A stretch of DNA of 64,000 nucleotides, taken from the NCBI RefSeq assembly GCF_017874035.1, contig NZ_JAGGKV010000001.1:248001-312000 (forward strand), in the 5' to 3' direction. Positions within the stretch are counted from its first letter, which is position 1. Every line of letters begins with the position of its first letter. The notes under the pieces are model-generated. The model was given only the letters and a program-made list of their open reading frames with translations, did no database searches and was not told the DNA's origin. This DNA comes from Paenibacillus aceris (lineage in GTDB: Bacteria > Bacillota > Bacilli > Paenibacillales > NBRC-103111). Positions 53,765 through 63,496 of this stretch are shown here, piece after piece. The position numbers were made by a program, and so were the translations under genes.

Positions 53765-55837
53765 TTATTTAATTAGTGCGTTCGGATCAATAATCAATGC
53801 CACTTGTCCATCGCCAAGAATCGTTGCACCTGAGATGGCAAAAAGACCTGTTAAATACTTGCCTAATGTTTTAAGTACAATTTCTTGCTGGCCAATGAAT
53901 TCATCCACCATTAATGCAACTTGTTTGTCCCCTTTACGGACGACGACAATTTCGGTTTCTTCTTCAAGATCCTCGTTGAAATCCGGCACTTCGAATAGCG
54001 TGCTCAACGAGACCAACGGAATTACGGACTTGCGGTAATCCACCATTTTGTTGCCATGGATGTTGCGAATTTGGCTCTTCTGGATCGCTGAAGTTTCTAC
54101 AATAGAGGATAACGGAATCGCATATTTCTCGCTGCCAAGACGCACTAGCATAGCTGAAATAATTGAGAGCGTTAGCGGCAGCTGAACAGAGAACTTGCTT
54201 CCGATGCCAGGTTTTGAGTCAACTTGAACATGTCCGCCTAACATTTGAATCTTCGTTTTAACTACATCAAGACCAACACCACGTCCAGAAATGTCTGATA
54301 TTTTCTCTGCAGTACTGAAGCCTGAAGCAAACAGTAAGTTATAAACTTCTTTGTCACTCAGCTTTGCAGCTTGCTCAGCTGTGACAAGTCCATTTTTAAG
54401 AGCCGTTTTCAATACTTTTTCTCTATAAATTCCTCTGCCATCTTCTTCGATCTCAATAAATACATGATTACCGCTATGGAAGGCCCGAAGTTGAATAGTA
54501 CCATGTTCACTTTTACCAGCAGCCACACGGTCGCTGATCGATTCAATTCCATGATCCACAGCATTTCGAAGTAAATGGACGAGCGGGTCGCCAATTTCAT
54601 CAATTACCGTGCGGTCTAATTCGGTTTCCGCGCCTGTAATCACTAAATCTACTTTCTTATCGAGTGATTTCGCCAAATCTCTAATCATCCGTGGGAAACG
54701 GTTGAAAACTGAATCCACAGGCACCATGCGAAGCTTCAAAACAATATTTTGCAAATCGCTGCTGACTCTGGACATATGCTCAACCGTTTCCGTTAAGTCA
54801 TTACGCTTAACTTCGCTAGCCAGCTGTTCTAAACGTACTCGGTCAATCAGCAATTCACTGAAAAGATTCATAAGTGCGTCCAGCCGCTCAATATCAACAC
54901 GAATCGTGCGGCTAGCCACCGGTGCTCCACCAGCGGTAGGCTTAGTTGCAGCAGGAGGTTCCACTGCTTTTGGTGCGCTTTCTGCAGCAACGACTGGAGT
55001 TGGCACTTCAACAGCAGAAACAGCAGCTGCGATTTCTTGTCTAGCAGCCTCAACTTCGTTTTGAGGATGAGATAACTCTTCCAATGACTCAGAATCAACC
55101 GTAATAATTATCGCGGATTCGATCTCGGAAACATTAAGAATCTCTTTTTCTAGCGTAGCTTGATCAACTTGTGAAATAAAGTAGAGCGAGAAGGAACGAT
55201 CGAATTTCTCTTGCTCGATCTCTTGTACGGTCGGAGTCGCTTTGATGATCTCGCCCATTCTTTCAAGTGCATCGAAAACCATATAAGCACGCGCGGCTTT
55301 CAGTACACAGTTCTCATTCACGTTTACTTCTATGTAGAAAACAAGGAAGCCTGCATCAATAGACTGTTGTAGGATGGAGAATTGAAATTCATCAACTTCA
55401 ATACCTTTAACAGGTTCCTTTACTGCAGTCACTGCAGGAGCTTGAGCAATTTTGTATTCGCCGGTCACAATGGACCGAAGCGATGCGACGATTGAGGAAA
55501 CGTCAGCTTTTCCTGTTCCACCTTGGATAATGTCTTCAACCATCGATTCTAGTGAATCCAAACTTTTAAATATGCAGTCAAAAATAAAAGAGTTCATTTC
55601 AATTTTACTATTACGAACCATATCCAGAACGTTTTCCATCTCATGCGTCAAGGATGCGATGTCCTCAAACCCCATGGTTGCAGACATTCCCTTCAACGTA
55701 TGAGCAGAACGGAAAATATTATGTACAATGCTAATATCTTGAGGGTTGCTTTCTAAACTTAGTAAGTTCTCATTCAAAGATTGCAAGTGTTCTTTCGACT
55801 CATCGATAAACATGGATAAATATTGACTAAGTTCCAA
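53765..55837 (-). CDS. cheA: Chemotaxis histidine kinase CheA
   Basis: Kinase of 690 residues. The Hpt domain has the phospho-acceptor His46 in FRSAHTLKGM. P2 and linker follow, then the dimerisation domain, an ATPase with HLLRNAVDHGIES, GRGIYREK, and GRGVGLDVVK, and a CheW-like P5 domain (about 555-690). I start at the TTG at 55837: GGAGGTG is 7-8 bases upstream and the protein then begins MELSQYLSMFIDESKEHLQ, which fits Bacillus CheA. An ATG two codons before (55843) is very close to the site. Confidence 0.95.
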   Translation of the reverse strand: MELSQYLSMFIDESKEHLQSLNENLLSLESNPQDISIVHNIFRSAHTLKGMSATMGFEDIASLTHEMENVLDMVRNSKIEMNSFIFDCIFKSLDSLESMVEDIIQGGTGKADVSSIVASLRSIVTGEYKIAQAPAVTAVKEPVKGIEVDEFQFSILQQSIDAGFLVFYIEVNVNENCVLKAARAYMVFDALERMGEIIKATPTVQEIEQEKFDRSFSLYFISQVDQATLEKEILNVSEIESAIIITVDSESLEELSHPQNEVEAARQEIAAAVSAVEVPTPVVAAESAPKAVEPPAATKPTAGGAPVASRTIRVDIERLDALMNLFSELLIDRVRLEQLASEVKRNDLTETVEHMSRVSSDLQNIVLKLRMVPVDSVFNRFPRMIRDLAKSLDKKVDLVITGAETELDRTVIDEIGDPLVHLLRNAVDHGIESISDRVAAGKSEHGTIQLRAFHSGNHVFIEIEEDGRGIYREKVLKTALKNGLVTAEQAAKLSDKEVYNLLFASGFSTAEKISDISGRGVGLDVVKTKIQMLGGHVQVDSKPGIGSKFSVQLPLTLSIISAMLVRLGSEKYAIPLSSIVETSAIQKSQIRNIHGNKMVDYRKSVIPLVSLSTLFEVPDFNEDLEEETEIVVVRKGDKQVALMVDEFIGQQEIVLKTLGKYLTGLFAISGATILGDGQVALIIDPNALIK

Positions 55838-55892
55838 AACCATACACCTCCAATAGAATCTTTCAAGTAACTTGCTTGCATCTTTCGATCAA

Positions 55893-57005
55893 TTATTGAA
55901 GTACACATTGCGCTAAGCGTGCAGCAATATTTTGCTGAGGAAGCACATGCATGGCAGCCTGCATTTCAACAGCAGCTCTTGGCATACCATAAACAACACA
56001 AGATTCTTCTGACTCAGCAATGGTTGTCTGTACACCTGATTTTCTTAAAGAAAGCATACCTCTGGCGCCATCGCTCCCCATCCCCGTCATAAGAACAATG
56101 TGCCTCTTTAATTCGCTCAGGCCAAGCAAGGACTCAAACATGACATCCACCGAGGGACGGTGACCAGAACGAGGATCTTCTTTAGTCAATCTGATTTTGT
56201 AAGTTTTGTTTATATCTTTATGTACAATCATATGCCAACCTCCAGGCGCTACATAAGCAGTTGCCGTTTTGAGCATATCCCCCTCCGCTGCTTCTACAAC
56301 TTGGATCTGAGAGATATCATTCAAACGCTGCGCTAATGATTTCGTGAAATTAGGCGGCATGTGTTGAACAATAAGGATCGGAGCAGGAAAACCTGCAGGG
56401 ATATTGGAGATCACCTGATGCAATGCTCTTGGACCTCCTGTGGAAGTACCAATTGCGACAAGATGTTCAAAATACGATGAGCCTTCAGTTCCCGATTTCG
56501 TCATATCCGATTGGCTCAATATACTTGATTTATTCATCTGAAGCGTCGGTTGATTCGGTTTCGTTAGCAAAGTTGGCTTTTGAATGGGCTGAAATGATCT
56601 CAACTTGGTTCGAACAGCCATATGCAGCTTTTCATGAAGAAGCTGCTTTACTTTATATAAGTCCAAAGAAATGGAACCCGATGGCTTTCGAATAAAGTCG
56701 ACAGCACCCCATTCAAGCGCTTTAATCGTTTCAGATGCCCCTTCCTCGGTTAAAGAACTGAGCATGATTACCGGGGTTGGCTGCTCAGCCATAATGCGCT
56801 GCAGTGCATCCAAACCGTTCATGATAGGCATCTCAACGTCCATTGTGACGGCGTCCGGTCGTAGAAGCTTCACTTGCTCAATGGCTTCTTGACCGTTTTT
56901 AGCCGTACCAATTATGTTATACTGAGGATTTTCTGAAATCAGATCGCTTATTATTCTTCGCATAAAGACGGAGTCGTCTACAACTAGTATGTTATATAGT
57001 GCCAT
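55893..57005 (-). CDS. cheB: Protein-glutamate methylesterase CheB
   Basis: Response-regulator enzyme of 370 residues that demethylates receptors. The receiver domain has D10/D11 and phospho-acceptor D56 (AVTMDVEMP). The esterase domain has the S188 nucleophile (GTSTGGP), H215 (VQHMPPNF) and D312 (GSDGARG). The linker is longer than usual. GGGAGGG lies 7 bases upstream of the ATG. No cheR lies in this window. Confidence 0.95.
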   Translation of the reverse strand: MALYNILVVDDSVFMRRIISDLISENPQYNIIGTAKNGQEAIEQVKLLRPDAVTMDVEMPIMNGLDALQRIMAEQPTPVIMLSSLTEEGASETIKALEWGAVDFIRKPSGSISLDLYKVKQLLHEKLHMAVRTKLRSFQPIQKPTLLTKPNQPTLQMNKSSILSQSDMTKSGTEGSSYFEHLVAIGTSTGGPRALHQVISNIPAGFPAPILIVQHMPPNFTKSLAQRLNDISQIQVVEAAEGDMLKTATAYVAPGGWHMIVHKDINKTYKIRLTKEDPRSGHRPSVDVMFESLLGLSELKRHIVLMTGMGSDGARGMLSLRKSGVQTTIAESEESCVVYGMPRAAVEMQAAMHVLPQQNIAARLAQCVLQ

Positions 57006-57053
57006 GCTGTTCCCCTCCCTTTATGTGCTAATTCGACATAACTCGCGAAAATC

Positions 57054-57923
57054 CTATTTTAAGAGTTTCAACATTTTATTCAAAAAGCCCTTAACACCGG
57101 ATGAAGGTGTACCCATGACTCGATAGCCTTTGATATAGTCGTCCACAAGTGACTGTAAACTTTTGGCGGCCGCTGAGTTAGGAAAAGCAATGGTAAAAGG
57201 GACTTGCTTTTTGACTGCTTTGGAAACCGATGAATCGTCTTCTACAAAACCTAGTGCAGGAATCTGTATACCTAGGAATTGATTCGCAACTAAGGCTATT
57301 TTGTCAGCAGTCTGCTTGCCTTCTTTCCAATCCGTTACCCGGTTAATGATTAATTTAAAGGAAACATCATGTCCCATGGAATTAACCATTTTGATGATTG
57401 CATAAGCATCCGTAATCGAAGTCGGCTCAGGCGTCGTTACAACGAACGTTTCCTCAGCAGCAAGAATGAATTTCATTGTTTCTTTAGAAAGTCCGGCACC
57501 TGTGTCGAAAATGATGAAATCCACGTAACCGTTGAGCTGCATAACCTGCTCGGCAAAATAATCTAATTCTTCCTCTGTTAAACGAATCAAATCGTTAAAA
57601 CCAGAGCCACCTGCGATGAAATCCAAATTATTCGAGCCTTTCTGAATAATCTCCCAGATGGTCTTTTCCTTTTTCAATAAGTGGTACAAATTATATTTAG
57701 ATGACACGCCCATGAGCACATCAATATTAGCAAGCCCGATATCAGCATCAAAGACAAGAACCTTATAACCTTGGGATTGAAGCGCTAAAGCAAAGTTCAG
57801 CGTAACATTCGATTTGCCAACGCCGCCCTTCCCGCTAGTCACGGTGATAATCCTGGTAGATTTTGTGCCTTTATCATTCTGAATTTGAACCAGGTTCCGT
57901 AACCCTTCTGCTTGATCCTTCAT
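57054..57923 (-). CDS. flhG: MinD-like ATPase FlhG (YlxH)
   Basis: ATPase of 289 residues that sets flagellar number and position with FlhF. The deviant Walker A motif SGKGGVGKSNV is at about 30-40, DADIGLANIDVLMG and FIIDTGAGLS follow. A short N-terminal segment (DQAEGLRNLVQIQ) resembles the FlhF-activating DQAxxLR motif, though the C-terminal basic end would bind the membrane. The ATG overlaps the flhF stop (ATGA). Confidence 0.93.
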   Translation of the reverse strand: MKDQAEGLRNLVQIQNDKGTKSTRIITVTSGKGGVGKSNVTLNFALALQSQGYKVLVFDADIGLANIDVLMGVSSKYNLYHLLKKEKTIWEIIQKGSNNLDFIAGGSGFNDLIRLTEEELDYFAEQVMQLNGYVDFIIFDTGAGLSKETMKFILAAEETFVVTTPEPTSITDAYAIIKMVNSMGHDVSFKLIINRVTDWKEGKQTADKIALVANQFLGIQIPALGFVEDDSSVSKAVKKQVPFTIAFPNSAAAKSLQSLVDDYIKGYRVMGTPSSGVKGFLNKMLKLLK

Positions 57924-59230
57924 GTTCTAGGTTCCTCCAATAACAAATCAATGATCTGCCACTCATTCAATTCCGTAATGTCATCAGGCACATTTTGACC
58001 ATTGGTCACATACGAAATCTGGAGAGAGAATTCGTGAACAATATTAACAATAGCGCCGTAAGATTCCGTTTCATCCATCTTGGTGAAAATGACCTTATCC
58101 AATTTAAATTTGTTAAAATTGTTCGTTATTGCTTTCATATCTCTATATTTCGTAGTTAAGCTAAGAACAAGAATCGTCTCGCTGCTACCTTGTGTCTTAA
58201 GCAATGAATTCAGCTCTGAGACATACATTTCATTCCGGAAATTGCGCCCGGCAGTATCCATGAAAATAACGTCACAATCTTCTAAGTTTTGAAATGCTTT
58301 CGCTAAGTCTTGTGGTGAAAACACCACTTCGAGCGGAACGTTTAAAATGGTGGCATATGTTTTTAATTGTTCGATAGCTGCAATTCGATAAGTGTCCGAA
58401 GTTATAAAACCAACCTTGCGTTGATACTTAAGCACTTGTTCCGCGGCCAACTTCGCAATTGTTGTCGTTTTACCGACTCCGGTTGGACCCACAAAGTGAA
58501 CCACTCGTGTTTCAGCTGAGATTTTTTTGCTGTGATCAGAATGAAAGATCTGCCCAAGCTTAGCTCTTAGCAGCTGAACAGCACTCTCATCCGTAACCGT
58601 TTCATCAGCGAGTTTAAAGTCCGCAACAGTCTCATCCATAAATTGACGTACCAGCTTAGGATCAACCTCGTGATCAAGTAAGCGCTGCTCAAGTTTTTGC
58701 AATGGCTCAGGAAGCGTGAACTCGTCCGACGCTTGTGTTAGCTTTCTCATCATCTCTTTCATCTGCTTTAGTTCCTCGATGAGGTGCTCATCCTTCTGAT
58801 AGTTGTACCTGCCTACTGCATTGACGGATGCTGGCGTATATGTCTGCTGCGGTTGGCTGTAAGTTGGCTGCGCTTCAGGACCGGACTTTACAGCGACAGG
58901 TTCTTTCACTATCGAAACAGGCGCCAGTACATCAGGGACTTCCGGAAAATCAGAAAAATGCGCTTGTGACTTTGCAGTTAGAACTTGAGACAGCATTGGC
59001 TGCTTCTGGGGTTGAAACTGAGGGGCTGCTTTTGGCACCGTTGGAGTTGGATTTATGTTCGTGTTATCAATCGCAGCAATAACCTCAATTTTTTTCTTAC
59101 CAAACATGCCAAGAAAGCCGCCTGTGCGAATTTCTTTCGTATTAAGAATAACCGCATCCTTACCTAAATCAGTTCGAATCTTTTGTAACGCATCCGGCAT
59201 GGAATCGACAACATATCTTTTTACTCTCAT
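57920..59230 (-). CDS. flhF: Flagellar SRP-like GTPase FlhF
   Basis: Signal-recognition-particle-type GTPase of 436 residues. The N-terminal B domain begins MRVKRYVVDSMPDALQKI, is followed by a Pro/Gln-rich linker (about 60-140), and the NG domain has the P-loop VGPTGVGKTTTIAKLA (about 248-260), TSDTYRIAAIEQLKTYA and DTAGRN. It is translated with flhA by overlap (ATGA) at 59227-59230 and with flhG at its end. Confidence 0.95.
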   Translation of the reverse strand: MRVKRYVVDSMPDALQKIRTDLGKDAVILNTKEIRTGGFLGMFGKKKIEVIAAIDNTNINPTPTVPKAAPQFQPQKQPMLSQVLTAKSQAHFSDFPEVPDVLAPVSIVKEPVAVKSGPEAQPTYSQPQQTYTPASVNAVGRYNYQKDEHLIEELKQMKEMMRKLTQASDEFTLPEPLQKLEQRLLDHEVDPKLVRQFMDETVADFKLADETVTDESAVQLLRAKLGQIFHSDHSKKISAETRVVHFVGPTGVGKTTTIAKLAAEQVLKYQRKVGFITSDTYRIAAIEQLKTYATILNVPLEVVFSPQDLAKAFQNLEDCDVIFMDTAGRNFRNEMYVSELNSLLKTQGSSETILVLSLTTKYRDMKAITNNFNKFKLDKVIFTKMDETESYGAIVNIVHEFSLQISYVTNGQNVPDDITELNEWQIIDLLLEEPRT

Positions 59231-61260
59231 AAATTGACTACCCCCATGCTCTGAATTTCTACACTAGGCTCTAATTCGCTGTACGATAAAACAGGAATAT
59301 CTTGCAGCGTTCTTTCAAGAAGTTGTCTCAAATACATCCGAATCGTTGGCGATGTCAAAATTACAGGCTGTTGACCGGATTGAATCAATTTGGAAACTTG
59401 TTCACTCACGCGGTGATAAATAATTTGCGATGATGACGGATCAAGCGCTAGATAGCTGCCTTGATCGGACTGCTGCACAGAATCGGCAATTTTTTTCTCC
59501 ACGGATGGACCTACCGTAATTACTTTCAAAGAATCTCCTAGCGAAGTATATTGCTGCGTGATCTGTCTGGACAACGATTGTCTGACATATTCCGTCAAAA
59601 TTTCCGGATCCTTCGTATAAGCACCGTAATCGGCAAGTGTCTCAAGAATGGTAACTAGGTCGCGTACAGATATTTTCTCTTTTAAAAGCTTAGCCAATAC
59701 CTTCTGAACGTCACCAATCGAAAGTACGGATGGTATAAGATCGTCAACAAGCGCTGGGTATGCCTCTCGTACATTGTCGATGAGAGCTTTCGTTTCTTGA
59801 CGTCCAAGTAGCTCATGCGTATGTTTCTTAATAACTTCCGTTAAATGCGTCGCAACAACAGACGGAGGATCAACAACCGTGTAACCTGATAACTCCGCTC
59901 TCTCTTTGGTCACTTCATCAATCCATATAGCAGGCAAACCAAATGCAGGTTCTGTGGTTTCAATACCTGCAATCGAGTCATCATCAATCCCAGGGCTCAT
60001 GGCCAGATAGTGATTAAGGAGGAGTTCGCCACGTGCTACGGTATTGCCTTTAATTTTGATGATATACTCATTCGGACGAAGTTGAATATTGTCGCGAATC
60101 CGGATCACAGGTACGACAACTCCCAATTCAAGCGCACATTGGCGACGAATTAGAATAATTCGGTCGAGCAAATCTCCGCCTTGCTGTGTATCTGCTAGAG
60201 GAATCAAACCATAACCAAACTCAAACTCGATGGGATCCACTTGCAGTAACGAGATCACGCTTTCTGGACTGCGCACTTCCTCGATTTGCTGTTCTTCCAC
60301 CAATTGTTCTTCCTTGATAGCTTCCCGTTCCAAATTTTTTTGCATTTTGTAACCTGCGAAAACCAGTAATCCAGCAATGGGGAACGTAGTAAACCAGTGA
60401 ATCGGTGTGAAAATGCCTAACATCACTAAAGTGCCTGCGACGATATACAAAAGCTTAGGCTGCGAGGTCAGTTGTTTAGTTACATCATGCCCTAGGTTCC
60501 CCTCTGACGAGGCCCTTGTCACGATAATACCAGCAGCTGTTGAAATAAGGAGCGCTGGAATTTGCGAAACGAGACCATCCCCAATCGTCAAGATTGAAAA
60601 TGTTTGTAGGGCTTCCGAGAAATCCATGCCTTTCATTGTCATCCCAATAATAAAACCACCAATTAGATTGATGACAAGAATGACAATACCTGCAATCGCA
60701 TCTCCTTTTACGAATTTGCTCGCACCATCCATAGCCCCATAGAAATCTGCTTCTCGTTCAATCTTTTGCCTGCGTTCCCGAGCTTGCACTTCATTAATTA
60801 AGCCGGCATTTAAATCGGCATCGATACTCATCTGTTTCCCCGGCATCGCATCGAGTGTAAATCTAGCTGCAACTTCGGCCACGCGCTCAGAACCTTTGGT
60901 AATTACGATGAATTGAACTAACACTAGGATGAGAAACACGACAAATCCCACAACGATATTACCTTGAGCTACGAAAGAACCAAAAGTTCTGACCACGTCG
61001 CCTGCTTCTGCATGAGACAAGATGTTTCGTGTTGTGGACACGTTCAGGGCCAATCGAAACAAAGTTGTGATCAGCAGCAAAGATGGAAAAATCGAGAATT
61101 GCAGCGCTTCTTGCGTGTTCATGGCAACCAAGATAATCATTAATGCAATAGAAATATTAATAATTAAAAGAAAGTCCAACAAAGGGATTGGAATTGGTAC
61201 AATCATCATTAATACGATACCGATAATACCTATAAGAACGAACAAATCCTTGACCTTCAC
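59227..61260 (-). CDS. flhA: Flagellar export apparatus protein FlhA
   Basis: Export gate protein of 677 residues, full length. Eight membrane helices fill the first half (GIIGIVLMMIVPIPIPLLDF, etc.); the FHIPEP signature region is LFRLALNVSTTRNILSHAEA. The C-terminal half is cytosolic and binds substrate-chaperone complexes. It starts with GTG, with GGGAGGT upstream, and overlaps flhF. Confidence 0.96.
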   Translation of the reverse strand: MKVKDLFVLIGIIGIVLMMIVPIPIPLLDFLLIINISIALMIILVAMNTQEALQFSIFPSLLLITTLFRLALNVSTTRNILSHAEAGDVVRTFGSFVAQGNIVVGFVVFLILVLVQFIVITKGSERVAEVAARFTLDAMPGKQMSIDADLNAGLINEVQARERRQKIEREADFYGAMDGASKFVKGDAIAGIVILVINLIGGFIIGMTMKGMDFSEALQTFSILTIGDGLVSQIPALLISTAAGIIVTRASSEGNLGHDVTKQLTSQPKLLYIVAGTLVMLGIFTPIHWFTTFPIAGLLVFAGYKMQKNLEREAIKEEQLVEEQQIEEVRSPESVISLLQVDPIEFEFGYGLIPLADTQQGGDLLDRIILIRRQCALELGVVVPVIRIRDNIQLRPNEYIIKIKGNTVARGELLLNHYLAMSPGIDDDSIAGIETTEPAFGLPAIWIDEVTKERAELSGYTVVDPPSVVATHLTEVIKKHTHELLGRQETKALIDNVREAYPALVDDLIPSVLSIGDVQKVLAKLLKEKISVRDLVTILETLADYGAYTKDPEILTEYVRQSLSRQITQQYTSLGDSLKVITVGPSVEKKIADSVQQSDQGSYLALDPSSSQIIYHRVSEQVSKLIQSGQQPVILTSPTIRMYLRQLLERTLQDIPVLSYSELEPSVEIQSMGVVNL

Positions 61261-61281
61261 AAGATTGTACCTCCCTTCTTA

Positions 61282-62376
61282 TTAATTCGTCTTGCCCTTC
61301 ATTTTATATACATACGCCAATACTTCTGCGACAGCCTGGAACAGCTCAGCCGGAATCGAGTCTCCTATTTCCACCTGGGCAAAGATCGCTCGAGCAAGTG
61401 GTTTATTTTCCATCGTCATGACACCGTTTTTCTTGGCAACTTCTTTAATTTTCAGAGCAACGTAGTCGGCGCCTTTCGCAATAACGGTTGGAGCCTGCAT
61501 ATTCGCGGAATCATACTTCAAAGCAACGGCAAAGTGCGTTGGATTTGTAATGATGACATCCGCCTTGGGAACTTCTTGCATCATCCGCTGCATCGCCATC
61601 TGACGCTGCTTCGCTCGGATCTTCCCTTTGATGAGTGGATCCCCTTCACTCTTTTTATATTCATCTTTAATGTCCTGCTTTGACATTTTGAGACTCTTCT
61701 CGTATTCATACTTTTGATACATATAGTCAAAAATGGCAAGCACGATGAGAACCGCGCCTATTTTAATTCCCAACTTTAATGTGACCGAAGCGATAAAAGA
61801 GAACGTGCTTTCCAAGGGGGTATGACCTAAACCCAGCAATTTGGCCTTTTCTCCCATTAAAGTTGTGTATACCACATAGCCGATAATCGTCATTTTTAAA
61901 GTAGACTTCAAAAAATCCATGACCGTCCGTAAGGAAAAAATCCGCTTAAACCCTTCTAGAGGGTTAATCTTGTTGAATTTCATCATTAAAGGCTCGCCGA
62001 TGAACAAAAATCCAATCTGCGCATAGTTCCCGATAAAAGCAATGATAACAACAAGGATAAAAATCGGCCCTAAAATAAACAACCCTTGCTTGAGTAAATC
62101 TACGTAAAGGCCTTGAACATTGCCTGCGGTAACATCCATCGTCAGTTGATTCTCATATATGTTCCGAAACATGTTGACTATCTTCTCTTTCATGTAGCCG
62201 CCAAACATGAGGAAGGACAAGAACGAAAAGAGTAAAATGAGTGCCGCGGGCAAGTCCATGCTTTTCGCAACCTGACCTTTTTTGCGTGCTTCCTGCCTTT
62301 TCTTCGCCGTAGCAGGTTCCGTCTTTTCCCCTGCAAACCATTGCAAATCAAGCTTTAAACGAAGTTGTTGGGACAC
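61282..62376 (-). CDS. flhB: Flagellar export switch protein FlhB
   Basis: Export switch protein of 364 residues. Four membrane helices (LPAALILLFSFLSFLMFGG, etc.) precede a cytosolic domain with the autocleavage motif NPTH (278-281), intact. The N-terminal part has a Lys-rich stretch. GTG start with AGGAGGA five bases upstream. It lies 21 bases before flhA. Confidence 0.96.
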   Translation of the reverse strand: MSQQLRLKLDLQWFAGEKTEPATAKKRQEARKKGQVAKSMDLPAALILLFSFLSFLMFGGYMKEKIVNMFRNIYENQLTMDVTAGNVQGLYVDLLKQGLFILGPIFILVVIIAFIGNYAQIGFLFIGEPLMMKFNKINPLEGFKRIFSLRTVMDFLKSTLKMTIIGYVVYTTLMGEKAKLLGLGHTPLESTFSFIASVTLKLGIKIGAVLIVLAIFDYMYQKYEYEKSLKMSKQDIKDEYKKSEGDPLIKGKIRAKQRQMAMQRMMQEVPKADVIITNPTHFAVALKYDSANMQAPTVIAKGADYVALKIKEVAKKNGVMTMENKPLARAIFAQVEIGDSIPAELFQAVAEVLAYVYKMKGKTN

Positions 62377-62390
62377 GGCTTTCCTCCTAC

Positions 62391-63197
62391 TTAGGGAGAT
62401 GGTTGCTGTGTTCCGCTAATGAGCCCAAGCAGCTTCTCCATGCTATCGAAAATAGTTGAGAATAAATATTGAAATTGCGATATTAATTCCGGGAATAAGA
62501 CAACAAGCAAGAAAAAGCCCAGAATCATTTTGAGCGGTGCTCCAATGACGAAAATATTAAATTGCGGAGCCACCCTCGTTAAAAGTCCTAAGCCTAAATC
62601 CGTCAAAAAAAGGGCTGCTATAACGGGAGCAGCGAGTTGGAAGGAAAGATAAAACATTTTTCCAAACGAGTGAAACAAAAAATCTGAAATTTGACCGTTA
62701 TAAATCCGGGTAAACAACTGATTGTCCAGTGGCACCCATTTATAGCTATCCATAATGGCCCTAATGAGATAATGATGACCGTCAAAAGAAAGAAACAACA
62801 GAACGGCAATCATATATTTGAGGTTACCTAGCATAGGCGAAGAAGTCCCTGTCAAAGGGTCAATCACGCTTGCCATACTAAAGCCGATTTGCATATCCAT
62901 AAAAGAGCCGGCAATTTGAACGGCCGTAAAAAAGATATAGGCAAGAAATCCAAGTAAAATGCCGATCAGCATTTCACGAATGATCAAAAGAACATATTCA
63001 CCATCCATGGGAATGGGTTTATCCAGCCCCATGCTCGCAAATATAAGGAATGAGATGAATACGGAGAGACCGATTTTGAACATCATGGGAACATTTTTGG
63101 AAGATAAAATCGGTACCACGACAAAGAATGATGTTATTCGACAAAAGATAAGCAAAAAAATAGGGATAGCCTGAAAAACTAATGTCATCGCGCTCAC
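62391..63197 (-). CDS. fliR: Flagellar export protein FliR
   Basis: Membrane protein of 268 residues with six or so helices, including IPIFLLIFCRITSFFVVVPI and GFSMASVIDPLTGTSSPMLG, typical of FliR. It forms the export gate with FliP and FliQ. The start is uncertain: GTG at 63197 or ATG at 63188, both with a weak ribosome binding site, probably translated in coupling with fliQ, which ends 3 bases before. Confidence 0.93.
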   Translation of the reverse strand: MSAMTLVFQAIPIFLLIFCRITSFFVVVPILSSKNVPMMFKIGLSVFISFLIFASMGLDKPIPMDGEYVLLIIREMLIGILLGFLAYIFFTAVQIAGSFMDMQIGFSMASVIDPLTGTSSPMLGNLKYMIAVLLFLSFDGHHYLIRAIMDSYKWVPLDNQLFTRIYNGQISDFLFHSFGKMFYLSFQLAAPVIAALFLTDLGLGLLTRVAPQFNIFVIGAPLKMILGFFLLVVLFPELISQFQYLFSTIFDSMEKLLGLISGTQQPSP

Positions 63198-63200
63198 AAC

Positions 63201-63470
63201 CTATCCAACGAATTTGTAAAGGTTGTTGAGTAAATTAAACGTAAAATCAACCAGTGTGTTCATGATCCATGGTCCGAAGATGAGGATGGAAAGCAACACA
63301 GCCAAGATTTTGGGAACAAAAGCTAATGTTTGTTCTTGAATCTGGGTTGTTGCTTGAAAAATACTTACGATCAAACCCACAACTAGCCCGACAACTAACA
63401 TAGGGGCACTTGCTTTAAGCACCGTGTAAACAGCTTCACCGGCAATTCGAATGACAAATTCCGAACCCAT
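63201..63470 (-). CDS. fliQ: Flagellar export protein FliQ
   Basis: Small protein of 89 residues with two membrane helices (PMLVVGLVVGLIVSIFQATT and LAVLLSILIFGPWIMNTLVD) and the family TQIQEQTLAFVPK loop. GGAGGT lies upstream of the ATG. It follows fliP by 27 bases. Confidence 0.95.
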   Translation of the reverse strand: MGSEFVIRIAGEAVYTVLKASAPMLVVGLVVGLIVSIFQATTQIQEQTLAFVPKILAVLLSILIFGPWIMNTLVDFTFNLLNNLYKFVG

Positions 63471-63496
63471 TTAGGAAACCTCCGATATCTTGATCG

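Noticed and set aside
53397-54038. 213-codon plus-strand frame opposite cheW/cheA
   Set aside because: It is a Ser/Thr/Ile-rich shadow of two well-identified genes.
54609-55064. 151-codon plus-strand frame opposite cheA
   Set aside because: Composition follows from the opposite-strand CheA linker and there is no supporting start signal.
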